DNA of 48,672 nucleotides. It comes from an uncultured Planctomycetota bacterium. Lineage in GTDB: Bacteria; Planctomycetota; Phycisphaerae; SM23-33. A program made the position numbers and the translations under genes. The stretch's first letter is position 1. Each line of letters opens with the position of its first letter. The stretch lies in NCBI GenBank assembly GCA_903892515.1, contig CAITIS010000124.1:1-48672 (forward strand), read 5' to 3'. Under the pieces are notes generated by a model, which worked only from the letters and a program-made list of their open reading frames with translations, searched no databases and was not told the DNA's origin. Positions 42,274 through 48,672 of the stretch are shown here, one piece after another.

Positions 42274-44133
42274 ATGGCTGACTACCTGGTCTTGGCGCGG
42301 AAGTATCGCTCGACGACCTTCGATGAAGTCGTCGGCCAGGAGCCCATTGCGCAGACGCTCAAGAACGCCATCGCCAGCGGACGCATCGCCCATGCCTTCC
42401 TCTTTACCGGCACGCGCGGCGTGGGCAAGACCACCATGGCCCGCATCCTGGCCAAGGCCCTGAATTGCCTTTCCTCCGAGGGCCCGACCACCGAGCCCTG
42501 CAACAAGTGCGAGGCCTGCCTGAGCATCGCCCGCGGCGAGGACGTCGACGTCATCGAGATCGACGGCGCGTCGAATCGCGGCATCGACGAGATTCGCGAG
42601 CTGCGTTCCAGCGCCATCTACCGCCCCAGCCGCAGCCGCTACCGCATCTACTACATCGACGAAGTCCACATGCTCACGCGCGAGGCCTTCAACGCCTTGC
42701 TCAAGACGCTGGAAGAGCCGCCGCCGCATGTGAAATTCATCTTTGCCACCACCGAAGCCGAGAAGCTGCCGGCCACGATTCTGTCGCGCTGCCAGCGCTT
42801 CGACTTCCGCAACATTCCCACGCCGCAGATCGCCGGGCACCTGGTCGCCCTGTGCAAGGCCGAGAATGTGCAGGCCGAAGAAGGTGCGATCTTCCGCGTG
42901 GCCAGAGCGGCCGCCGGGTCGATGCGCGACGGGCTGAGTCTGCTGGATCAACTTCTTTCCGCTGCGGGCGGCAAGGTCACCGAGGACGACGTGGTTCGAA
43001 TTCTCGGCACGCCCGGCGACGAGCGGACCGAGGCGCTGGTATCGGCCATGGCCCAGGGCGATGCTGCCACGGCGCTGGGCCAGATGGACGAACTGCTGGC
43101 CGGCGGCACGACGTTGGAATCGGCCATGTCGGCCATTGCCGAGATGTTCCGCAACATCATGCTGGTGCTGACGTGCGGGCCGGAGAGCCGGCTGATCGAG
43201 TTGCCCGATTCGCGACGCAAGGTTGTGGCCGAACTGGCCAAGCGGTTCACGCTGCCATCGGCAGTGGCCGCGGTAGTGCTGTGCCAGAACACGCTGCGGA
43301 ATCTTCGTGGCCTGACCAGCGGGCGGGGCCTGGTCGAAGCGGCCCTGGTTCGCCTGGCGGCCTCAGACAAATTCATCGATGCCGCCAGCCTGCTGGAGCG
43401 GCTGGAGAGACTTTCCGGCGCTCGGCCCGCCGACGGGGCAGCGGCACCGCCCAGTGCGGCCAGCCAACCTTACAACCCAGCCGGACGTACAAGCTCCTTC
43501 GGGAGCGAAAAAAAAAAGCTGACGGCCGATGAGCCGGTAGCGCGTGGCATGGATGTCCAACCACGTGGCATGGACGTCCCGTCCATGCGTCCCACGGGCG
43601 TCTCGCCCGTGGCAACTGGCCAGGAGCAGGACGCCGCCGGGACGCATGGACAAGATGCCCAGGCGACCGTCACGAACCCTGCACCGAGCTTTTCGCTGAC
43701 CGATTTGGCCGCCCGCTGGCCGGAGGTTCTGGCCGTGATCGGGCAGGAAAAGGCCTTCCTGGCCGGGCTGCTGAACACCTCGGGCATTCTGGCCGTCGAG
43801 GGCGAGCTGGTGCGGATCGGCTTTGGCGTGGAGTATAAGACGATTCGCGACCGGTGCGAGTCGCTCACCGAGCCGATCACCGAACTGCTGACGCGGCTGG
43901 TCGGGCGGAAGGTTCGCTGCGAGTTTGTGTGCGTGGCCTTGGCCGAGCCGCCCGCCGGCGCTGCCAAGGCCGCCTCGGCCAAGCCCAACGCGCCGGTGGT
44001 GCTTTCCAGCCAGGAACGAATTGACATTCAGAAGGACCCAGCCGTCAAGGCCGTGCTGGAGTTCTTTGACGGAACCGTGGCCAATGTCGTGCATCCGACG
44101 GCAGAAAAGGCCGCACAGGAAGAGGAAGAGTAG
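42274..44133 (+). CDS. dnaX: DNA polymerase III subunits gamma and tau
   Basis: 619 aa for full-length tau; ATG at 42274 after GAGAG. Domain I has Walker A GTRGVGKTT (about 47-55), zinc cysteines including CNKCEAC (76-82), Walker B with DEVHML (about 129) and the sensor-1 region ATTEAEKLPATILSRCQRFDF. Domains II-III run to about residue 370. At residues 412-415 an A10 run gives a probable slippage site that would yield a 419-aa gamma. The segment after it (about 420-465, GMDVQPRGMDVPSMRPTGV) is encoded by palindromic repeats. A tau-specific C-terminal domain (SLTDLAARWPEVLAVIGQEK) follows. DnaX loads the sliding clamp and links the replisome. ybaB follows 5 bp after the stop. Confidence 0.95.
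   Translation: MADYLVLARKYRSTTFDEVVGQEPIAQTLKNAIASGRIAHAFLFTGTRGVGKTTMARILAKALNCLSSEGPTTEPCNKCEACLSIARGEDVDVIEIDGASNRGIDEIRELRSSAIYRPSRSRYRIYYIDEVHMLTREAFNALLKTLEEPPPHVKFIFATTEAEKLPATILSRCQRFDFRNIPTPQIAGHLVALCKAENVQAEEGAIFRVARAAAGSMRDGLSLLDQLLSAAGGKVTEDDVVRILGTPGDERTEALVSAMAQGDAATALGQMDELLAGGTTLESAMSAIAEMFRNIMLVLTCGPESRLIELPDSRRKVVAELAKRFTLPSAVAAVVLCQNTLRNLRGLTSGRGLVEAALVRLAASDKFIDAASLLERLERLSGARPADGAAAPPSAASQPYNPAGRTSSFGSEKKKLTADEPVARGMDVQPRGMDVPSMRPTGVSPVATGQEQDAAGTHGQDAQATVTNPAPSFSLTDLAARWPEVLAVIGQEKAFLAGLLNTSGILAVEGELVRIGFGVEYKTIRDRCESLTEPITELLTRLVGRKVRCEFVCVALAEPPAGAAKAASAKPNAPVVLSSQERIDIQKDPAVKAVLEFFDGTVANVVHPTAEKAAQEEEE
43507..43612 (+). promoter_or_regulatory. Candidate dnaX frameshift/slippage site with downstream hairpins
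   Basis: Ten A residues (43508-43517) read GAA AAA AAA AAG in frame. A -1 shift meets TGA at 43530-43532 after four new residues (ADGR); a +1 shift meets TGA at 43520-43522. Two hairpins lie downstream: CATGGAC/GTCCATG (43569-43587) and a 9-bp family A stem CCACGGGCG-TCT-CGCCCGTGG (43592-43612). Slippery A-runs producing gamma are known in E. coli (ribosomal) and Thermus (transcriptional). Confidence 0.65.
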
Positions 44134-44138
44134 CAATT

Positions 44139-44465
44139 ATGTTTGGCGACATCGGCAAGATGTTCAAGCTCGTTTCGGAACTCAAGACCAAGCTGCCCGA
44201 GATGAAGGCCAAGCTCGAATTGGCCGAGTTTACCGCCCAGGCCGGCGACGGGGCGGTCCAGGCCACCGTCAAGGGCAACATGCGCGTCTCGGCCATCGAG
44301 ATCCGCAAGGACCTGCTCAACGAAAGCAGCGCCGGCATGCTGCAAGAGCACATCCGCTCTGCCGTCAATTCCGCGCAGGAGCAGGCGGCCCAGGCGTCGG
44401 CCAAGGCCATGATGGAACTGACCGGCGGGGCGCAACTGCCAGGCCTCGAAGGGCTGCTGGGATAG
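44139..44465 (+). CDS. ybaB: YbaB/EbfC nucleoid-associated protein
   Basis: 108 aa, the normal family size. The sequence KMFKLVSELKTKLPEMKAKLELAEFTAQAGDGAVQATVKGNMRVSAIEI fits the YbaB fold: N-terminal helix, then a small beta-sheet that dimerises and binds DNA. Helices AGMLQEHIRSAVNSAQEQAAQASAKAMMELTGG end it. It starts 5 bp after dnaX, with GAGGAAGAG inside the end of dnaX as ribosome binding site, so the two are coupled. The dnaX-ybaB-recR order is widely conserved. Confidence 0.92.
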   Translation: MFGDIGKMFKLVSELKTKLPEMKAKLELAEFTAQAGDGAVQATVKGNMRVSAIEIRKDLLNESSAGMLQEHIRSAVNSAQEQAAQASAKAMMELTGGAQLPGLEGLLG

Positions 44466-44474
44466 GCGTCTGAA

Positions 44475-44800
44475 CGTGTCGCGGGCGTCTCGCCCGCGGT
44501 AGGAGTTTCGGCTTCAATGTTCTGTTTGACGCAGGGTGCCGTGGTCGCGGGGTTTGCGACCACGTGGCCGCTGGACACCGCGGCCACGGCACCCTCAGGA
44601 AGAGAACAAACGGCCGTGTGGGTGATGCGGTGGGTGTGGGTGAGACAGGCTTGTGTGGGTGACACGGGCGTCTCGCCCGTGCGTGTCACGGCCGTCTCGG
44701 CCGTGGGGCCTTTGGCTCATGGTCGAGACGCTCGTGCCACGCGAGACAACGCATGGGCGAGACGCCCATGACACGCATGGCCGGGACGGCCATGTCACGA
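44475..44800. repeat. Family A array and family B element upstream of recR
   Basis: This 342-bp gap is almost all repeat: family A at 44480-44498 (CGCGGGCG, TCT); family B at 44534-44594; then family A at 44663-44681 (CACGGGCG, TCT) and 44687-44705 (CACGGCCG, TCT); a spacer with a decayed unit (44706-44751); and reversed-orientation units at 44752-44770 (CATGGGCG, AGA) and 44776-44794 (CATGGCCG, GGA). The last ends 13 bp before the recR ATG, so it would be in its leader. Confidence 0.9.
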
Positions 44801-44807
44801 GAGAACT

Positions 44808-45407
44808 ATGCCAGGGTATTCGCACACAATTGAGCGACTGATCGCCGAGTTGGGCAAGCTGCCGGGCATCGGGCCGCGATCGGCTGAGCGGATCGCGTTT
44901 TACCTGCTCAAGTCCGAGGAGAAGGACGCCTTTTCTCTGGCCGAAGCGATTCACGACCTCAAGACGCGCATCCGGCCATGCAAGCTGTGCTTCAACATCG
45001 CCGAGGGCGAGTTGTGCAATATCTGCGCCGATGAACGGCGCGACCGCGGCACCATCTGCGTGGTCGAACAGCCCAAGGACCTGCTCTCGCTGGAATCCAC
45101 CGGCGTGTTCCGCGGCGTGTACCACGTGCTGATGGGGCACGTGGCCCCGCTGGAGGACATCGACCCGGACGACCTGACCATCGCTGCCCTGGTAACGCGG
45201 GTCAAGGCCGGCGGGGTGAACGAGATCATCCTGGCCACCAACCCCGACGTGGCCGGCGACTCCACCGCCCTGACGGTAGCCCGCGAACTCGAAGGCACCG
45301 GCGTGGCCATCACACGCCTGGCCCGTGGCCTGCCCGCCGGCGGACAAATCGAATACGCCAACAAATCCATCCTCACCGACGCCATCAGCCAACGGCGGAA
45401 GCTGTAA
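44808..45407 (+). CDS. recR: Recombination protein RecR
   Basis: 199 aa, standard length. Helix-hairpin-helix IAELGKLPGIGPRSAERIAFYLL (about 10-32), zinc finger CKLCFNIAEGELCNIC (about 58-73), Toprim domain from about 80 (ICVVEQPKDLLSLESTGVFRGVYHVLMGHVAPLEDIDPDDL), and the C-terminal RLARGLPAGGQIEYANKSILTDAI Walker-like segment. RecR with RecO loads RecA on gapped DNA. The ribosome binding site is a weak GAGAG next to a repeat hairpin. Confidence 0.97.
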   Translation: MPGYSHTIERLIAELGKLPGIGPRSAERIAFYLLKSEEKDAFSLAEAIHDLKTRIRPCKLCFNIAEGELCNICADERRDRGTICVVEQPKDLLSLESTGVFRGVYHVLMGHVAPLEDIDPDDLTIAALVTRVKAGGVNEIILATNPDVAGDSTALTVARELEGTGVAITRLARGLPAGGQIEYANKSILTDAISQRRKL

Positions 45408-45417
45408 AAACCGTTGG

Positions 45418-45750
45418 GCCGCAGAGACGCAGAGAGCGCAAAAAAAAAGCGATATCAGATATTCGATATTTGATATTAGGACAAGCACGCATAGGTGGAG
45501 CCGCAAGACGGCGCGGCTCAACCTATGGCACCCATTCGCAATTTTCGTGTTCTTCGTGCCCTTTGTGGTTCGCCGTTGTCTTCCTCTCTGCCGGGTGCCA
45601 TGCTTCTGCGTTGTCTTGCAGAAGCATGCGACGTCCGTCGGCACCTCCCATCCGCCCGTCCGCAGAACCTTTCGCAACAGCGCTCAAGAACCTGCGGACC
45701 CTACCTGAATTTCCTCTGCGGCCTCCGCGGCGAGTTTTTTTGGCTTCTAG
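45418..45750. repeat. Gene-free repeat region between recR and rpoN
   Basis: In order: a CGCAGAGACGCAGAGAGCGC unit with an A9 run (45418-45449); an AT-rich GATATCAGATATTCGATATT run (45451-45480); TTCGTGTTCTTCGTGCCC-type repeats (about 45542-45575); a family B hairpin (GGGTGCCA, stem CATGCTTCTGC 45599-45609 with GCAGAAGCATG 45618-45628, loop GTTGTCTT); the second copy of the 51-nt GGTAGGGTCCGCAG element, inverted (45655-45705); and CTCTGCGGCCTCCGCGGCG with T7 (about 45715-45741). No gene is seen up to 45819. Confidence 0.8.
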
Positions 45751-45819
45751 CAAAAACTGTGCCTGAATTCGCGCCGTTCTCTACCTCTGCCCTTCGCTGG
45801 CCGATAAAATGGATGTGAG

Positions 45820-47304
45820 ATGAGGCTCGGATTTTCACAACAGATGCGGCTGTCGCAGCAGATGAAGCTGTCGCCTCGGATGATCCAGGCGATGGAGATT
45901 CTGCAATTGCCGCTGATGGCGCTACAGGAACGGATCGAGGAGGAGCTTTCCTCTAATCCGGTGCTTGAGTTGCGCGAAGGCGACGCCGACCAGGTCGGCC
46001 CGGCCGAGGAGGCCCCAGAGACGGCCCCGCAGGAATCCTCCGAGCAGGCTATCGTTGTCTCGCAGGACGACCCCAATCACCAGGAAGACTTTGGCCGGCT
46101 CGAGCAGTACGGCGAGGATTTCGGCGACGAGTTCGAGTGGGACCGCCCGCGCCGGGTCGCTTCGGGCGACGGCGAGCGCGACGGCAAACTCGATGCCCTG
46201 GCCAACGCTCCGGCCCCGCAGGAGACGCTCTTTGAGCACCTCCGCCAGCAGTGGGCATTCGTTAATGCCTCGCCGGCCATCAAGCACGCCGGCCTGATCC
46301 TGCTGGCCGCCATCGATGACGAAGGGTACTTGCGGACGACCTTGGAAGAGCTATCGGCCGTGGAGGATAACCAGGTCACGCTGGCGGATTTGAAGGCGGC
46401 CTTGCCGGTAGTGCAGCGGCTCGACCCGCCGGGCATTGGCGCTCGGGATCTGCGCGAGTGCCTGCTGATTCAGCTCAACGCCGATGCGGCCGCCGGCAAG
46501 GACGTGTCGCTGGAGCGGCAGCTGCTCACGAGCTTTGCCCACGAATTGGAGCTGAATCACCTGCCGCAGATCGCCAAGCGGCTGAATCGGCCGGTGGCGG
46601 ATATTCAGAAGGCGCTGACGAACCTGGGCCGGCTGGACCCGCGGCCAGGGCGAATCGTCGGGCCGCAGGGCGTCTCCTACGTCACGCCCGATGCCATCGT
46701 GGACACCGACGAGGAGGGCAACCTGATCGTCTCGATGTACGACGGCGACGCGCCGGCCCTGAAGATTTCCCGGGCATATCGCAACATGGCCAAGTCGGGC
46801 ACGGTCGAGCCGACGGTGCGCGACTTCGTGCGGCAGAATCTGCGATCGGCCCAGTGGCTCATCGGCGCCATCATGCAGCGGAGGGCGACGGTGCGGCGCG
46901 TGATCGAAGCGGTCTTCGCGGCCCAGAAGGATTTTCTCGAGCAGGGGAGCGAGGCGCTCAAGCCGCTGCCCATGGCCGACGTGGCGCGGAAGGTCGGGGT
47001 GCACGTGGCCACGATCAGCCGGGCCGTGGCGGGCAAGCACATTCAGACGCCGCGCGGCATTTTCCCGCTGCGGATGTTCTTTACCGGCGGGACGACGACC
47101 TCGGCCGGCCAGGACGTGGCGTGGGATGCCGTCAAGGCCAAGCTCAAGGAAGTCGTCGATCGCGAGGATAAGCAAAACCCGCTGGACGACGACGAGATCG
47201 TGACGGTCATGCAGCAGGAGGGCATCAAGATCGCCCGCCGCACGGTCGCGAAGTACCGAAATTTGCTCAATATTCCGCCCGCTCGGCAACGAAAGACTTA
47301 TTAG
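45820..47304 (+). CDS. rpoN: RNA polymerase sigma-54 factor
   Basis: 494 aa. Region I (1-50) is the Gln/Leu-rich activator-contact segment (FSQQMRLSQQMKLSPRMIQAMEILQLPLMAL). An acidic region II (about 50-130) follows, then core-binding region III with LDPPGIGARDLRECLLIQL. The DNA-binding part includes MADVARKVGVHVATISRAVAGKHIQTPRGIFPLRMFF, and the RpoN box ARRTVAKYR is at 472-480. RpoN directs polymerase to -24/-12 promoters and needs AAA+ activators, none of which is in the window. Start ATG at 45820 lies directly at homology; no strong ribosome binding site. A repeat array follows the stop. Confidence 0.97.
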   Translation: MRLGFSQQMRLSQQMKLSPRMIQAMEILQLPLMALQERIEEELSSNPVLELREGDADQVGPAEEAPETAPQESSEQAIVVSQDDPNHQEDFGRLEQYGEDFGDEFEWDRPRRVASGDGERDGKLDALANAPAPQETLFEHLRQQWAFVNASPAIKHAGLILLAAIDDEGYLRTTLEELSAVEDNQVTLADLKAALPVVQRLDPPGIGARDLRECLLIQLNADAAAGKDVSLERQLLTSFAHELELNHLPQIAKRLNRPVADIQKALTNLGRLDPRPGRIVGPQGVSYVTPDAIVDTDEEGNLIVSMYDGDAPALKISRAYRNMAKSGTVEPTVRDFVRQNLRSAQWLIGAIMQRRATVRRVIEAVFAAQKDFLEQGSEALKPLPMADVARKVGVHVATISRAVAGKHIQTPRGIFPLRMFFTGGTTTSAGQDVAWDAVKAKLKEVVDREDKQNPLDDDEIVTVMQQEGIKIARRTVAKYRNLLNIPPARQRKTY

Positions 47305-47336
47305 GTCGCGCCGCGGAAGGTGCATCGTGCAGGCAG

Positions 47337-47512
47337 CACAGCCCCTCGGCTGTGGGAGTGGTATGGCGTGTCGCGGGCGTCTCGCCCGCGTGCTTTGTTG
47401 TGACACGGGCGTCTCGCCCGTGTGTGACATGGCCGTCTCGGCCATGAGATTGTTGGCGGAACTCTTATTCATGGGCGAGACGCCCATGACACGCATGGCC
47501 GAGACGGCCATG
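47337..47512. repeat. Family A array with facing units
   Basis: After a CACAGCC...GGCTGTG hairpin (47337-47354) come TCT-loop units at 47372-47390 (CGCGGGCG), 47404-47422 (CACGGGCG) and 47428-47446 (CATGGCCG). A 23-nt spacer follows, then AGA-loop units at 47470-47488 (CATGGGCG) and 47494-47512 (CATGGCCG). Adjacent same-orientation units in the last four are 24 bp apart. Confidence 0.92.
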
Positions 47513-47584
47513 TCACAGTGCATGCCCGAGGGCGTGCCACGAGAGTCATACACGCGCAAGCGCGCACGAGAAAAGGAAGTCTCA

Positions 47585-48478
47585 ATGAAATCCGCATTGG
47601 CTTTGAGCATCGCCGTAACCGTCATGTTTGTCCTGCCGTTGCTGGCGCTGGCGCAGTCGAGCAGCCCCTCCAGCATGCCCGCCTCAGCTTCATCGACCAG
47701 CGAGCCGGCCATGCCCGGCACGGCGCCGGCGGGGCCGCGAGTTGCCCAGCAGGCGGCGTTTCTCTCCCTCGCAGAGAAGGCCAAGAAAGCCGGCGGCATC
47801 TATTGCAAGGGCGTGATTGCCGAGAGCGGTGAGGACGCCGCGAACTTGCCCGATGATATGCGCTCGCTCCAGTTCGAGATGTGGCTGGCCTTGCCTGCGG
47901 CCAAGGCGGTCATCAAGGCCGGCGAGACGCGGCTGACCGACGGAAAACAGGTCTACACCTTCCGGCCGCTGCCCGAGCCCGAAGGCCGCCGGCGCAAGCT
48001 CGTCGGCCCGTACCCAGCCCTGGGACCGATGGCGCTGATGTATGACGCGCTGCACGGCTATTCCGACCTGGCCTCGGCCGTGGCGTTCAAGCCCGCCGAC
48101 GCCCCGTCCGGCACGCCCGCCGCGTACAAGGACATGAAGTGGTTCCGCCTCATGCCCGCGCTGCCGCAGGGGCATTACGTGCTCAAGGACGCCAAGGACG
48201 TGTTCTTAGCCCTGGACCCCATGACCGGGCTGCCGCGAGTGCTCATCGGGCAGGTGGCCATGCATGACAAGACCATCACTGAAACCGTGACGTACGAGAG
48301 CATCCGGCCGCTGGATGGAAACGGCGTGCCGATGTCGCTGCCGCCCGAGGCCGGTGGGGCCAAGTGGATGGATTCTGACGCCAAGGCGCAGATTCCGGCG
48401 CCGCGCGAGCTGATTGGCCAGCCCGCGCAAAGCCAGCCTGCTTCGGCTCAGCCAGCGAGCCAGCCGGCCAAAGAGTAG
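47585..48478 (+). CDS. Secreted hypothetical protein
   Basis: 297 aa; ATG at 47585 with AAAGGA upstream. An N-terminal signal peptide (MKSALALSIAVTVMFVLPLLALA, cut near ALA-QSS) is followed by a Ser/Pro/Ala linker. The body (about 55-270) has alternating beta-strand-like segments such as LQFEMWLALPAAKAVIKAGETRL and KQVYTFRPLPEP, and ends in a Gln/Pro/Ala/Ser tail. The strand pattern recalls LolA/LppX-type lipid-binding folds, but I see no diagnostic motif and do not assign the family. Probably periplasmic. Repeat arrays lie immediately on both sides. Confidence 0.78.
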   Translation: MKSALALSIAVTVMFVLPLLALAQSSSPSSMPASASSTSEPAMPGTAPAGPRVAQQAAFLSLAEKAKKAGGIYCKGVIAESGEDAANLPDDMRSLQFEMWLALPAAKAVIKAGETRLTDGKQVYTFRPLPEPEGRRRKLVGPYPALGPMALMYDALHGYSDLASAVAFKPADAPSGTPAAYKDMKWFRLMPALPQGHYVLKDAKDVFLALDPMTGLPRVLIGQVAMHDKTITETVTYESIRPLDGNGVPMSLPPEAGGAKWMDSDAKAQIPAPRELIGQPAQSQPASAQPASQPAKE

Positions 48479-48496
48479 GAGCGGTTTCACACGTGA

Positions 48497-48672
48497 CATG
48501 GCCGTCTCGGCCATGCGTGTCATGGGCGTCTCGCCCATGTTGTGTGGAGGCCGCGCGGACGGCGAAACCACGGCCGAGACGGCCGTGACACGCACGGCCG
48601 AGACGGCCGTGACACGCACGGCCGAGACGGCCGTGACACGCACGGGCGAGACGCCCGTGTCACGCACGGGCG
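48497..48672. repeat. Family A array with exact 24-bp period, cut by the window edge
   Basis: TCT-loop units at 48497-48515 (CATGGCCG) and 48521-48539 (CATGGGCG) with linker CGTGT; a 29-nt spacer; then AGA-loop units at 48569, 48593, 48617 (all CACGGCCG), 48641 (CACGGGCG) and a partial one at 48665, each 19 nt plus linker ACACG. Every stem is perfectly paired. It continues beyond the window. Confidence 0.95.

Noticed and set aside
48497..48672. CRISPR array
   Set aside because: Units are 19-nt hairpins separated by the same 5 nt; there are no unique spacers and no cas genes.

Overview
The window looks like a chromosomal segment of a GC-rich planctomycete, most likely class Phycisphaerae. This is inferred from gene content: PEP-CTERM/dockerin-type surface proteins, two giant secreted proteins with a planctomycete LEPR-XLL-like N-terminal motif, a YaaT/RicT-type PSP1 protein, menaquinone genes of the MenG/UbiX/UbiA type, and the common bacterial block SRP RNA - dnaX - ybaB - recR followed by rpoN. 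No phage, plasmid, transposase, tRNA, rRNA or CRISPR locus was recognised.

Layout. 1-3001: a C25-like (gingipain/caspase-fold) peptidase open at the window edge, then two paralogous PEP-CTERM proteins, closed by a strong terminator. 3171-5173: a D-2-hydroxyacid dehydrogenase and a DMT permease. 5364-10191 (minus): a GH78 alpha-L-rhamnosidase-like enzyme, an OFA-type MFS permease and a MntP-type pump. 10430-15631: an HTH-receiver regulator, a RicT-like protein, a lipoprotein amidase and an MFS permease. 16015-20354: an adaptor plus RND pump operon, convergent with a TPR protein. 22316-33641: two giant paralogous secreted proteins, each with a cyclophilin domain interrupted by repeat modules, closed by a strong terminator. 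33885-35198 (minus): xylose isomerase. 35370-39505: menG - membrane/TPR protein - ubiX - ubiA with overlapping ends, probably part of futalosine-type menaquinone synthesis. 39696-40892: a diacylglycerol-type glycosyltransferase. 41941-48478: SRP RNA, dnaX, ybaB, recR, rpoN and a secreted protein.

The most striking feature is the density of short structured repeats between genes. Family A is a 19-nt perfect hairpin with an AGA/TCT loop (about 22 copies). Its stem varies, but every change is matched on the other arm, and it forms arrays whose units face each other across a spacer; the array at the right edge has an exact 24-bp period. Family B is a longer hairpin ending in GGGTGCC/GGCACCC with a highly variable, self-complementary stem. 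Further families are CACAGCCG-N4-CGGCTGTG hairpins, a 51-nt GGTAGGGTCCGCAG element, CCCCGGC palindromes, AT-rich GATATC runs and a strict 10-bp tandem array. Some copies sit inside genes, notably dnaX. There a run of ten A residues followed by repeat-derived hairpins forms a plausible slippage site for making the short gamma subunit, with stop codons close by in both alternative frames.
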